DNA from: Phytoseiulus persimilis
Lineage: Eukaryota > Arthropoda > Arachnida > Mesostigmata > Phytoseiidae
Direction: 5' to 3'
Assembly (NCBI GenBank): GCA_037576195.1
Contig: CM075103.1
Coordinates: 13,950,001 to 14,014,000 of the forward strand
Length of the DNA stretch: 64,000 nucleotides
The notes under the pieces were generated by a model, which was given only the letters and a program-made list of their open reading frames with translations, was not told the origin of the DNA and did no database searches. Position numbers and translations under genes: made by a program. Below are positions 1 to 11,710 of the stretch, piece after piece. Positions within the stretch are counted from its first letter, which is position 1. Every line of letters begins with the position of its first letter.

Positions 1-3000
1 AAGATAAGCCGTTCCAATGATTTTCCTTCGCTCGCATTCAAGCATGCTCCAGAAATATTTATTGTCAGCGCGAAAATGAGTAGGGAAGATATTCCAACTG
101 ACTTTCCTGGGAAAAAAAATCAATGGCGCCGTTGTTAAACAGCCATTCTTGCCGACGTCAGCGTCGTTATTGCCGTCGCAATCAGCTCATGCCTGTTTCC
201 GAAATCATTTTCACACCGAGTCTGGAAGGAAACGTCCTCTCCGTGTTATCTCGAGCGCATGCTGATAGTCGAAGAACTTGTTCTCTGATGTTTTGAAGTC
301 GTCGTCAGATTTTCCTACCGCGATATAGATTCGAAGTTGATCGCGGTTAGGAAGCGTTCCACTGCGACGGAACTTATCCAACCTGGTCCAGCGTCCGGAT
401 CTCGAATAAACCAGAATCTACACATCTCCGATTCTCATCAGACTGCAATTCGTTGGGAACGGAAACCAATGGGATCGTTGAACACCTGATCGCTCGCTGC
501 GAACCGTCGAAGAGTGACGTGATGAAAGGCTCAAATCAGACGGGGAGTCGACTACGGGATTGTTCTTAAGTAACCGACCGGGAATGGATGGAAGGTTCGG
601 AGGAGATCGGGAATGGCTTATCTCATGGAGGCGAAATCCGAAAGGGTGGCGAGGAGGTCTCTCGAGAGCTCTATTCCTGGATTCCAGCAAGTTCGCAAGA
701 GTAGATCAATACAGAGCCTCGGAGCTCAACGAAAGAATCACCTTTTGATACCATGTCTGCATTCATAACGGATGGGAAGTGAAAAGGGTTTGTACGCACG
801 AATGGTACTCCAACGAACTCCGGAGAAGTGCCTCGATGCCAGGATGAGAGGAGATTCGAGACCCGGCCTTTGAAGTTCTCCTCAGCTTCTGATCCCCGGA
901 AGTCAACCAAATCAATATTTCTTGTTAAGCAATGAGCGATATCAGACTCGTAATAACCCACTTGAAAGCGAAATATAATTTCAGGTTGACTCGGAACGCT
1001 CCCGAGCGCGTTTCTGAGTCGGAGACGAGGGCTCGAACGATGAAAAATTGGATTAAACCCTGAAATCGGCCGACGAGAGAGTAGATCGAATTGTTGAACG
1101 ATTGCGCAGTTTGGCTCGTTGATTCGCTCCTTGCCTGGCGATCGTTGCCCAGCCATTCCGGCGGGCGAGTCGAAGTTCGAACAACGGAAGAGCGAACGAG
1201 GGACGGGCTAAAAGCGTAGAGGTTTTTTCTCGCGCACAACCGACCTTTTCACCTCATTGCACGCCAACCCGTTCGTTGAAAAATGATGCCCGTCCGGGGC
1301 TGACGCGGGCTGCCGCCCTGCGTGCTCTATCGCTTCCCGGTCCTGTTCTTTCTGCTTCCCGAGGTCCCGCGCCTCGATTTCCGTTTTTTTTTTCTCATCG
1401 TTCCCAATGTGAGCCAAGAACACCTTCCTCTTCGGAGATTAGGCCAACGTCTGCGATTCCCGTGCCGTTCATGAGGACAAATCTCTCACAATACAAACGA
1501 TATCAGGATCGAGAACGATGGTGTGGGGGAAGATAAAGAGCAATTCAGCTAAGGAGAGTCCGAAACAACACTCGGGTCGACTCGACAACAGCACACGCCG
1601 CTGCAAACCTCGTGGTGAACCTTGGGTCGATCGCCGTCGTCAAGCGAGGTGGAGCGGGAACTTCTCGTTCTCCCACGTCGGGTCGCCGACGACTTCGCAA
1701 TCAGGTTCGCTGACGGCGTGTGGGGGCCTCCGATCTGCCAGTCGTCGAAGCGGCACATGAAACGGCAACGAAGTGCCATCATGCACGCGCCAAATAGAAC
1801 GGGGACGCCCTGGAGTGAAAAAAAAAGTGTCACAAAAGACGACGTAAACAGCCTCAGGAGTCGGGAGTGTGACTCTCTCGATCTGAACGCCTCTGTTGCC
1901 CCAACAGATATAGTGTCTATCTCTTCCGGGTTCGCCTGCGTCGCGATCTCGGGAGGGAGGGAGGCGGAATGGCAACGAGAACTCCGACAGAGAACCAGAG
2001 AAAGGACACCACCTGATGTGGTCTTTCCCATTCAGACGCCGCTCCGAGCACGAAACAGACGCAAAAGCCCGCTCAGAGAGTCGAGAGGAGGCCCACGGTT
2101 GCGTTTAGACTTCTCCTTTTCCGTCCGAGAATCAAATGAAGACTGAACGCTGTCTTGGGAGAACTTTTCGACGTATTCTAGCCAGTCGCTCCATCTCTCT
2201 CTATACCCTACAGTTCCACCCTACGATCGACTGCTGCGACGTGGGCCGAGAAAATATACAATATGAACGAAGCAGGAGGTTCAAGACCATTCCGAGAAGA
2301 AGGGACATTGATTGAGTTTCCGAGTGTGGGATCCCGAATGCAATCGTTTGGTAACCAACCGCGAAGTTTTGGAATTGGTCGAGTTATTCCTCCTGAACGA
2401 TTCTTCGAAGTCTTTTGATCCCATCCTCAAGAGCCGAAGCGATCAACTAATGATCTCCGAGATTCGGATCTGGATGCCAGGTCCCGCGCGGAGACCGCGG
2501 GAAATATATTTTCGAGTTGGGCGAGACGGAAGCTTCCAGACTCGTGAGTGATTCATACGTCCAACAATCCCTACGTTCGCTAGGTCCGAGCTGCAACAAT
2601 CAGTCCCAGCGTTGAGTCGCACGTGCCTTAGCAACCTGGGAAGCAATACTTGTGTTTACATGCGGAGCATCGAAACTCGATATAGAAGAATGGTCACCGG
2701 CCCCCGCCGCGGTCGAGGACTATTGAATCGGTCAAGAGCTCGTGGGAAAATAAAACTCGATTATTTCATCTTAGGTTTGAAGGTGCATCACACGGCCCGC
2801 AATCGATTCTGTCCCGACTCAACCATCGGTAACATGCCTTTTGTGACTGCCGTTAGACAGAGGTCGAGCATGGGATGCTCGGTAAGTTTGAGAGAAGGTC
2901 GCTCGCAAAAAAGCAGTTAATGACCAACGGAAAGTATGTCATGGGAAGACAGCTGGGGATCAGGAACACCGGAGCTTCATGTCAAGAGTTACGCGGTGTA

Positions 3001-6000
3001 ACTTGCCGGGACCGAGCGATGCTAGGATTGCTTCATTTGATTGAAATGGACATGCCAATGAACATCAAGTCCATTCTGTGTGACGGTTTCCTTCAGTGAT
3101 TGGACTCTTCCCTCCATCCTCAGCAACGGTTCAAGAAGGGCTCATATTGCTACAGGACCCTTGAACGACCAGCTCATGGCTACCCCTCCCCCAGCAGTTG
3201 ATCAGTAGTTGAGGCTCAAGCTCCCCCAACACAAGCGCAGAGAGTGCCTTCGAAAAAAACGGCATGAAAACCATGTTTATTGATTTTAGGTGCAAGCCCT
3301 AACGCTGAAAGAATTCACCCTCTTTCCGCAGCGGAGTTTGTCGACTTCCGATGAAACGAGAGTTTTGAAATCTCTCTAGATATCCTCGAAAGCAAGGAAT
3401 TCGTATCGCTGGAGCGTCGAGTGAGCGACTGTGGGCCGTAACTTTGAGAGACTTGCCTGCGAATCAGTCAATTATCGCCCTGGAACCATAAACCCGAACT
3501 TCATTGGGTTCCCACATGAATTACACGCGCCAGAACCCAATGGAGCGAATTCAGGAACTTCCGAGGCTTCTTTTTTGGTGCCTTCAGCGCATTCTCCTCC
3601 GTGAAAAAGGAGGGCGGAAGACTGAAAGATTCATCAGGATTGTGATTTCAGTTATCTGGGTAATCGATCCCAGGAACGTGTGAAAATTGAACCCTTTTCT
3701 CTTCTATCCCCACTACTGCTTTTCGAACCTCCACTTCATTTCCTTTTCAGTGAAGGTCCGAGTTTCAATGTTTTCGTCCGAATTTCGTCGATCGCGACGG
3801 TTCGCGTGCGTTCATCAGCTACCTCAAGCGCCCATTGCGCGTAAACCACGGTGCCTCACGTGATTTTGCGAACTTGGAACGCCATGCAAGTGAAACAGTA
3901 TGAAAGAATCTCCAAATTGGGGTCTGGAGGAGGAAGTTTCCCCCCAGCATGAGGCCCATGGGAACCGGACGTTTCCTCATCTTGAGCATCTCAAGCTGCC
4001 TCACTCATGCACCTCTAGCGGAGTAATCATACTTGCCGCGAAGCACGCGATCGTGATCTTTCGCTCAAAATGATGTGATGAAAGTTCACAGCATGTGCGG
4101 AAAATGCGGGATCCGGTGTTGCGTGCCCTGAGTCCCGGAATCACAAGGCGAGCGGAGCAACGTATATTGCATCCGTTTCTTGTATAGTTCCTCCTGTGAC
4201 CCCCACAATAAATATTCTCTCACCTTCTTCGCATTCAAAACTCAAAACCGGCGCGGACTTCGCTGCGAAACCCGAATCCGGGAACATGATACATACACGC
4301 GTTCGCTATGAAGCAGTGTGAGAGCTTGCTTGGATCTTTCAGCGACTGCGATTCCTGGGGACGAGAGAATCCGATTGACCCTCGATTCCGAGGGTCCGTC
4401 GAGACGGTCAACGAGGCTCTCAGAATCGATCAGACATACTTGGTTCAGGCGCGGCGCACACTACGAAAAGTTTCCCGATATCTCCGGGAGAATGCCAGAA
4501 GAATCCAAACGGAACAAATCATATTAGGGGCAGAGAAAAGTGCGTTGGGGAAGATGTTGCTAACAATGAGCTGCTACTTTGCATCCCAGGATAGTATCGT
4601 ATCCAGAATCTGAGTTCTCCTCCAGCTCGCAAATCTCAAGGAACTTGGGAAAGCCGTGAGTGATGCTTCGTGACTCCGTGATCGGTTTGCTTGCCCGTCT
4701 CGCATGGTTTGTGATACGATGTCAAACTGCTAAATTCCTTTGGTTTGGTTTTCGCGGTATTTCAAGGAGAAATCGTGGGAAGGAATCACTTCAGCCGCAG
4801 TGTGCCAACTTAGCGGAGCTCTGAATAGAATCACGATACGAAGCTCGGACTCCGGCGATCTGCTGGGAGCCGCTCCAGGTCGGAAAGGATCCGCGGGATC
4901 GGAGACTCCGGGAACGGTCAACACGCAGGGGTTTTTCATACGTAAGTTGTCACGACTTTTCGACTATATTCCTGGTGTCTAGACTGGTTTGCATCAATGA
5001 TGCATCTTCCTGTCATCTTTACTGGAGCGAGAGCAGAGCTTTCTGTCAGTTTCTGTACTCCGGTGGAAAACATTGATTCTGAAGCCGCGGATCTCCCGGT
5101 CCCAATGTGTGAAAAAAACGCGAAACAATCGCCAATATCCATGATGATGAACTCATGTGCTTCCCCCGCTCATAATTCCCCTTGCAACCCGAAAGAATAT
5201 TTGACACCGATGAACCGTTTTTCCCGTGAGATGCATGATTTTATTCCTTGGATAAAGTTTCTGTTCTAGTGGGTGATCCCATCCCGCGACTCGCCTGTGG
5301 TCCTGGACTGCGAACCGTCACGAACAGCGCCAGCGACCGTAGATCAAACTTCTCTTCTGATCCTTCGCCTCGCCTATTCTAGCATGGATGGAAAAAGCGA
5401 TAAGCAGGCAACCAATCGAAGAAGAATGAGGACTGAAGTTTTCCATCAGATGTCAAAAGAATCACGTAGAAAGAATGAGCGTCCGAGAGTACAACGCAGC
5501 ATTAAAAAGATTTTCTACTACTCTCTCGCATTCCAAAGCTGCGATCGAGCCGCACATTTTTCATTCTTGGTTTCCGTGTCACGTTCCACGTGTTCCTTGC
5601 ATTCTTCTCCGTTGGAGAGCAGCTTCGAGTCCCTCTGATTCCCGGTTCTGCGCAGCGACACAGCTTTCCTCCCAAAATATCGGAACGCCGCCGGTCCGTT
5701 CACCGTATAAGGGTTGCTCAGAGATGAGCTTCTTTTATAGGGAAAACGCATCGCTCTGTTCCGACGCAACACTGATCCGGTGCTAATACGCTTGTCGGCA
5801 TGATTTTTGAGCCACCTCACGGGCTCTGCGCGGAGAACTCGCTGCGGGCAAGAGATGACTTTGCATGGGCCGGAGGGAGACAAATGCGGTCTTGTTGACC
5901 ATTTGCAAGGTATACGGGTGGCCGGAACAATCACGCATGATGATCTCCGCTCTCCTGTGAGACAAGCGAAATTAGCAGGAGGATGTGAAGCCCCTGAACG

Positions 6001-6260
6001 GGAGACTACAATCGGAGCGCAATCGATCCGTTGGGCAATCGATATCGAACCGGGCAGCGACCCAGTCCAGCCGAGCTGCGGTTGTCTCATGAGCATGAAA
6101 GGCAAACTCAGTCTTTGGGGACGTTATCATCGTGGTGATGGTGGTCAGTGGTAAACAAAAACTAGGCTCACTGTCCCGTGTTGAACAAGATTGCCTTGCC
6201 CAGCGGCCCCTGATTTTCCCAGTTTTTTCCTTCTTGGACCTTTTGCTTGGATTGGTTTCA

Positions 6261-6300
6261 GGCAGGCAGGCAGGCTTGCCGGCTGGCAGACAGACAAGCC
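6261..6300. repeat. GGCA microsatellite with inverted ends
   Basis: About three and a half GGCA units run from 6261. They are followed by GGCTTGCC and then CAGACAGACAAGCC, so GGCTTG and CAAGCC can pair around the short middle. It looks like a small slipped repeat with no evident function. Confidence 0.6.
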
Positions 6301-6866
6301 TCGGTGGTAACGTGACAGTTAGCTATAGAGGCAAGTTCTTATCTCTCTCACATCGACCGAGCCGACGACCGGCTTTCCGATGGAAGCCGTCCGGCTCAGA
6401 TGAATACGTTGCCTCACTTTCCTGACGGATAACGTTGTTTCGGATAGATATGTATGTGGGCTGACTAGCACGGCCGACCGACCGCGAGCCCGCTCGACCG
6501 CGTGTCTAACAACGTCACTCGGTCGCTCCGTTGATTCGTGCGCGCGGGCTGGCTCACATTTTGCTTCCGAGCGCCTCGCGCGTACACTCGCATGGACAGT
6601 TCTGGGATGGGTGGCTCGTGACTCGCATACGGTGGGCTCGGAGCAACGATTCGAAGAACCATTGCGTCTTATGAATTTCCGGCCTCCATCCCGTTCCCGT
6701 AATTCCCTGATGGAAATTCACTTTCAACGACGTACGCATCAAATATCCCAGTCGACAAGGTCGGAGTGTTCCGCTAACGCTCTGATCACATGCCAGGACG
6801 GTGTCAATGTGGCTTTGATGGGACAGGCAAACAGGTTCATGATGACTGGAGCCCTTAGGTTCGGAT

Positions 6867-6938
6867 GATTTTTCGAAATCACCCCTATGAACCGCTTGGA
6901 ATTGATCCGTTGCAAGGAGAGAATAATTTCGAAAAATC
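6867..6938. repeat. 13-bp inverted repeat
   Basis: GATTTTTCGAAAT at 6867-6879 is exactly reverse-complemented at 6926-6938, with 46 bp between. Both are followed outward or inward by similar bases (ATCACCC after each). It could be the remnant ends of a small element or chance; no target duplication was found. Confidence 0.45.
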
Positions 6939-7082
6939 ACCCAAGCTGGCCGGTTCTGGTCATGACATACCGCTCTCACTATAGTAGGGGGCGAATGTTA
7001 CCGCGGGGAAGAATTGACAGATTCCTAATGTCTCTCGATCACAGAGTGGAACTTTGATGAGGAAGCTGAAGAGCCAGCTTTG

Positions 7083-7090
7083 GATTTCAC
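7083..7090. repeat. 8-bp target duplication, left copy (fold-back element)
   Basis: GATTTCAC here is repeated exactly at 7994-8001, directly outside the two inverted arms. Eight-base target duplications are the mark of hAT-superfamily insertion. Confidence 0.75.
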
Positions 7091-7334
7091 TAGACATGAA
7101 TTTCCGAGACTCGGAACTCGGAAAATAATTTCGGAAAGGGAGATCCATCATCAACGGACGTTTTCAACCCACCAAAATCATCCAAGAAATGATTTCCGAC
7201 TTGGGCATGAGAAACGGAGTATCTATAGGAGGATATGAACCGGTGCTCCGCCATTGGCTCCCTTGAGACGCTTTTCACTCATTCGCTTGTATGAGTGAGA
7301 TTTTTTTTGTGATGCTGAGCTCGAAGAAGTGGAT
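7091..7334 (+). repeat. Left arm of the fold-back element
   Basis: This arm of about 244 bp is the reverse complement of 7764-7993 apart from roughly seven substitutions and one 13-bp insertion that duplicates AATTTCGGAAA-type sequence. Read on the minus strand it contains an open frame (7278 to 7090) whose first 48 residues or so match those read on the plus strand from 7819. That match follows from the inversion and does not by itself show coding. Confidence 0.85.
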
Positions 7335-7559
7335 AAAGTTAGCAGTTCTGCGTCTGATAAAGTAAGGATGCCCTCACCGGAGTTTGCGGGATCTGAGAAA
7401 GCCACAGAAGAACTTGTGAGAACTTTCAGATTCGTTTCAGAACGTCTCGCATTCATCGAACGCGAGTCTTCCCTCCAATGGCAGCTGCCTACGGCTCTGT
7501 GGGTTTCCAAATGGAACAAAATCAGAATCGAAGATTCGAAATACTTACGACGCCTTTGA
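7299..7559 (+). other. Open frame across the fold-back loop, unknown
   Basis: An 86-codon open stretch begins inside the left arm just after a TGA and runs to a TGA at 7557. Its sequence is acidic and helix-prone at first (ELEEVDKVSSSASDKV) and contains several Trp and Lys residues near the end. An oligo-T tract followed by CTGAG lies at its start, so it could be an exon with an upstream acceptor. No family was recognised, and at this length chance remains quite possible. It is of interest only because it occupies the middle of a transposable fold-back element, where captured host sequence is sometimes found. Confidence 0.2.
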
Positions 7560-7763
7560 CTCGACATCTCACGGGGTTCTTCACGCTTCCACTGTGGGCT
7601 CTGAATGATGGTTCCGTTGAGCTTGTGAGCTCGCCTCGCCATCCGACGATTGTCGTGATGTGCGCGCTCGAGAAACTCAATACCTCCCACACTTCTCATG
7701 TCACCATTTCGACAACATGTTGACAAAACTGCCTCCAGTCTGAAGAGATCGGCTCAGCTGGAA

Positions 7764-7993
7764 ATCCACTCCTTCGAGCTCAGCATCACAAAAAAAACTC
7801 ACTCATACAAGCGAATGAGTGAAAAGCGTCTCAACGGAGCCAATGGCGGAGAACCGGTTCATATCCTCCTATAGATACTCCGTTTCTCATGCCCAGGTCG
7901 GAAACCATTTCTTGGATGATTTTGGTGGATTGAAAACGTCCGTTGATGATGGATCTCCCTTTCCGAGTTCCGAGTCTCGGAAATTCATGTTTA
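7764..7993 (-). repeat. Right arm of the fold-back element
   Basis: Inverted copy of 7091-7334, 230 bp long and lacking the 13-bp insertion of the left arm. Homology stops inward at ATCCACTCC (7764) and outward at TTCATGTTTA (7993), next to the second GATTTCAC. Confidence 0.85.
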
Positions 7994-8001
7994 GATTTCA
8001 C
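7994..8001. repeat. 8-bp target duplication, right copy (fold-back element)
   Basis: GATTTCAC, identical to 7083-7090, abuts the outer end of the right arm. Confidence 0.75.
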
Positions 8002-8961
8002 TCTGAGCTGCTACCATCCCATCCATCCGCGACGATTCGAGAGCTTCCGAATCCCGAAATATCTGCTGTCGGGAATGTTGGGAACGACCTCGATCGGATT
8101 CTGCATCTCAAGCTGCAGATGGTTCACTGAACAACGTTTACGTACTCCATCATCCGGAGTAAGCCCGAAGGGGCTCCGTATCATGAATGTCTTAGATCTC
8201 AGTGGTTCCCGACGGGATTTGTGGTACTGAAGACTCGGGAAGCATCGCGAGGGATGATTGTTCCATGAATGGCTCCGCGCCGGATGGATCACTTTCAAAG
8301 GGATTGATTTAGGCCGACCGGTATCTTTCCCGGTCTCATGGTATTGCACTCCAATCAGTCGGTTGGCGCTCGTAGTGGAGTGGAAACAAGAGTTCGGAAA
8401 CTCAGGACACGTGATGGATGCTGAGCGTCGGAGCTCCAAAGGGAAACCGAGGGTGGGTTGAACACGTGAAAGCCAGGTGCCGAGGCTCGTCCATCGTCTC
8501 GAATGACCGGTCCGACTGCGATGACAGCGACAGAACTGTAGATTTACCCTGGGAAAAAAAAAGGTCAAGACGTCGAAGCTCTGGGCGGAATTCGCGTGAC
8601 GCGAAATGATAACAAGGGTCATATTTCTCGCTCATCAGTTGCATGTTGTTCGATTACTTTCGATCAAGAGTGATGTCTTCGCTTACATCACGACTTATTG
8701 GAGGGTGTGCTCAATTTCCACACAGGGGAGATGGAGAGATCACACTTCCAGTACAGCCTCGATGAATATAATCTTTTGCGATTCGAACTCCGAACAAATC
8801 AAACTTCCAGACACCGACCCTCGATCGTATCCTCCTTGCACGAAACAGTTGATGTAATAGAGTTTGCACTGTTTGAATATACGACGATAAACGGTTGAAA
8901 TTAAGAGCGATCATGGAAGTGATCAACTCGAAAAATCGCCAGATGGCCGCAAACGGCATTC
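8002..8961. other. Anonymous sequence
   Basis: Nothing recognisable. A 203-codon minus-strand frame (8622 to 8011) runs into the right arm region but shows no motif. It overlaps competing frames and is best treated as chance in stop-poor DNA. Confidence 0.5.
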
Positions 8962-9045
8962 CTCTTCCTATGGCTCTTCTACTTTTTTTTTTCGCACTCA
9001 CAGTCTCTTCTGTGAATCATGGGGTCTCCCCTTCGTGAGATGTTC
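8962..9045 (-). pseudogene. Coding relic, family A, copy 1
   Basis: Read on the minus strand from 9045, this segment matches the copy at 40383 codon by codon. Here it reads EHLTKGRPHDSQKRL, there EQLTKGRPYGSQKEL. Many of the base differences fall in third positions and leave the residue unchanged, which shows that both copies once evolved as protein-coding DNA. A TGA follows the matched peptide, then an A-rich stretch breaks the frame. The family is repeated three times in the window, always on the minus strand, so a decayed mobile-element ORF is the likely source. I could not assign the protein. Confidence 0.5.
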
Positions 9046-9054
9046 AATCAAGGA

Positions 9055-11143
9055 AGAAAGTTCGTTTGTCGATGGACTTGGCTTGCTTCCACTCCTCTAC
9101 CTATTCAACTTCTATTTATTGTGTCGAACTTCGCATGACCGCTATGGAATGGCGATTAAGGAGCCTCATGGTCTCAATTCTGGCGATCAGAGCAAGCCCA
9201 TAATAGGAGGCTTGCCAACATGGAAAAGTGCTGCGCCTATTTATTTCGACCATGTAGGAGTGGCTCACGCCATGAGTATGTGGTGTACATGTTCGTTGGC
9301 TGAAGGTCGCACGTTCTTTGCACGTTGTGGTCGGAAGCAGACCAAAATTTGAATGAGCGACTGACTGACTATCAACTGGCCTAGAACATCAAATGAGTCG
9401 AGTTGAACAAACACGCTCCATTGGCTCGGAGCACTAGACCGCTCCGAATTCTCGCGGTCGTCATTCTTTTAGGAGGGAGTCCAAGGAAGAGCGCCGCATT
9501 CCTTCCCCGACGTCTTCACGGCCTTCGTAGCCTTGTGAAACGGTTTCTGATGAGTCGAAGATGCACGATTACGCCGTCCCGCCTCCTCCGCCGCTCGTTT
9601 CGGATTGATTATTATGAATGACCGACCGCGAATCTGAGGCCAAAGTGGCCTCACAAGGGCCAGCAGATCCTGGCGTCCACTGATTCATTCTGCGTTTTCC
9701 CCGAGTCCGGAATGTGCATAATAACTGCCGCACCGCTCTCAACCGAGCGCCGATCTTGCGCCAGAAATGCGAGGTCGGACACAAAGCACCGCGGCATTCA
9801 ACATGTCTCTCAGGTCCTGAATGTGTAAAGGCGACACGTTCTGTAGAAAGGCGGCAAAGGCGCAACCCAAAGGCGCTTGAATGCCCGGTGGAAAGTAAGC
9901 AAGGCCTTACGCTGCTTCGGTAGGTGCACAAAAAGGTGGACGCCGTGTGAAGGATGGATAGGGAGCGCTGTCACTCTTCATCGGCTTTCCGTTCAAGCCC
10001 TAACATCCATTATGTATGAGATGAACTCGAAAGCAAGCTGGTCCTTGGGTCCCTCGGCCCGGGGGTTCTCGGCTGGTGGGCTCTCGCAAGCGAGCGAGGA
10101 ACTCTCGGCCGGTCAGCAGACGAGCGTCAACTGTGAAAAAAAGCCGTGATGAACTTTTTACTGAGTCGTTGCTTCTTTTCTTGGCGGCTGCTGCTGCCGC
10201 AACCGCGGCGATGAGATTCTGTCACATGGAAAAGTTCTTCGTCCTCCTTTCCTGACGTTTCAAGAAGCGTGAACTGCACTGAGTCATCGATTCCTTTCGG
10301 AGTGAGATCCACCACCTCTATTATCGCTTCGACGGAAGCGGCAACTGAGCAAAATGCGCCCACATTGCCATCGGCAGTGACGAGCTTTGTCGAATTTCAG
10401 AATGTTCAGGGCTCAAGTTCGCCTCCAGTCGGAGTAGATCACGCAAGACCTTGTTTGTGAACGGCCACCTGCCTATTCTAAACCTCGAGGACTGGTCGAA
10501 GATTTTAACAGCTTGAAGAAATATGGACCAGCCGATGTATCCTCCCGTGGATTATCTCGTCAGCACAAAAAGTTGATAACCGATATGGGGGCGAAAGTGG
10601 TTAGCATCAGTCTTTGCTGTTTCACACACTTCATTATTTACGTCTCTGACACAATGAGTACCGAGATCTCTTCTCGAATCAACGAGCGAAGAATCGAAAA
10701 ATGTGTTCCGAAATTCATGAAAGACATGATTTGAAAAACTCACCTCGAAACTAAAAATAAGCAAGCTTATCTGGTAGTGCAAAGTATTTTCATGGGAACG
10801 ATTTATTGTTTTGAGGAGTCTTGAACGGGAAAATATCAATCGCCGATAATCATCTAAGAGTGCGCCGTTTATTGTACGCTTAGCCACTCAGAGAGATTGG
10901 GAGATTTGTTATGCAGCTAGCGAGAAAAATGCAGCCAGCTGCCTGGAGTTCGTTCTCCGGTGGGGCTCGGGGGAAGTCTGCGAATTTCAGCGGACGAATC
11001 CCTGGTTCAACGACTTTGCGCAAACGGTTCTCCACATGGGTTCTGAGGGTATATAAAATATAATGATCTCTGACATACCGTCTAGCAACACCCAACTGTC
11101 ATGGAACGTTCGATTGTGTCCAATGCGTCACGAGAATCGCTCC
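9055..11143. other. Anonymous sequence
   Basis: No feature was recognised beyond short frames. A plus-strand frame at 9035-9352 has a hydrophobic start (GLLPLLYLFNFYLL) but no known domain. A TATATAAAA string at about 11050 has no convincing start site or gene downstream. Confidence 0.45.
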
Positions 11144-11151
11144 GTGGAGAC
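11144..11151. repeat. 8-bp target duplication, left copy (570-bp MITE)
   Basis: GTGGAGAC precedes the CAGAGTTGGG end of the element and recurs at 11722-11729 directly after the other end. Confidence 0.85.
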
Positions 11152-11164
11152 CAGAGTTGGGCAG

Positions 11165-11380
11165 ATTCGAATCATTTTGATTCGAATCATCGGATTCGAA
11201 TCAGATCGGATCAGATGTGATCGATCACGTGATTCGATAGCTTCTGAGTCGAATCATTCTGATTCGAATCATCTCCGATTCGAATCAAGTGATTCGATGA
11301 TCCTGATTCGAATCATTTTTGATTCGAACCAGAGGATTCGAATCATGTTCTGATTCGAATCATTTTCTGATTCGAATCCC
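11165..11380. repeat. Left GATTCGAATC array
   Basis: About ten exact GATTCGAATC motifs plus several variants (GAGTCGAATC, GATTCGAACC, GATTCGATGA) spaced 13-20 bp apart. The core TTCGAA is self-complementary, so each unit is itself a palindrome and the array can pair with its counterpart on the right. Confidence 0.9.
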
Positions 11381-11434
11381 AACTATATATGATCGGCTTA
11401 GTTTGTCAGTTTGTCCGCACATTACTTTCCAACT

Positions 11435-11532
11435 CTGGAGGGGTGATTCCGAGACCAATCTGAGCATTACTTCCCAACTCTGGGAACAACTGGGAAGTAA
11501 TGCTCAGATTGGTCTCGGAATCACCCCTCCAG
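11435..11532. repeat. Perfect 42-bp hairpin at MITE centre
   Basis: Positions 11435-11476 are the exact reverse complement of 11491-11532, leaving a 14-nt loop. The left arm continues a direct repeat: CATTACTT(T/C)CCAACTCTGG occurs twice, 45 bp apart (about 11420 and 11465). The hairpin therefore arose from inverted minisatellite units. Its perfection within a decayed element suggests recent formation or repair-driven correction. Confidence 0.92.
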
Positions 11533-11587
11533 CTTTTGAAAAGTATGGTCAGACTGGTCCCGGACTAAGCCGAGTATATGTAGTAAG

Positions 11588-11710
11588 GATTCGAATCAGA
11601 AAATGATTCGAATCAAACTTTGATTCGAATCAACTTTTGATTCGAATCAGCCTGATTCGACGGTTTTTGATTCGAATCACTTTTGATTCGAATCAAAGTG
11701 ATTCGAATCT
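11588..11710. repeat. Right GATTCGAATC array
   Basis: Seven exact GATTCGAATC motifs and one truncated GATTCGACGG, mirroring the left array but about half its length. The unequal lengths suggest gain or loss of units by slippage. Confidence 0.9.

Larger units (their letters stand above)
1..7082. other. Anonymous gene-poor sequence
   Basis: No gene, RNA or complete mobile element was recognised. Open frames on both strands overlap one another, stay under 200 codons and show no domain I know. The stretch at about 6240-6600 is richer in C and G and carries short GGCA and GACA repeats, so it reads more like untranslated or regulatory DNA than coding DNA. Confidence 0.5.
7091..7993. mobile_element. 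Fold-back element, hAT-type, 903 bp
   Basis: Two long inverted arms (7091-7334 and 7764-7993) flank a 429-bp single-copy middle. The outer ends read TAGACATGAATTTCC on the left and TAAACATGAATTTCC on the reverse strand at the right. They are bounded by an exact 8-bp direct repeat, GATTTCAC. The arms differ at only a handful of positions plus a 13-bp insertion in the left arm (near 7127-7139), so the arm identity is high for such decayed surroundings. No transposase was seen, so the element would need a transposase supplied in trans. The hAT label rests on target-duplication length and on the TAGAC end, which resembles the smaller element at 54761. Confidence 0.75.

Noticed and set aside
1549-2146. 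Pair of 160- and 174-codon frames on opposite strands as a gene
   Set aside because: Each is the shadow of the other, with no motif and no codon bias favouring one.
11048-11062. TATATAAAA as a TATA box
   Set aside because: No initiator, no transcript-like sequence and no gene follow; the hAT element starts about 100 bp downstream.
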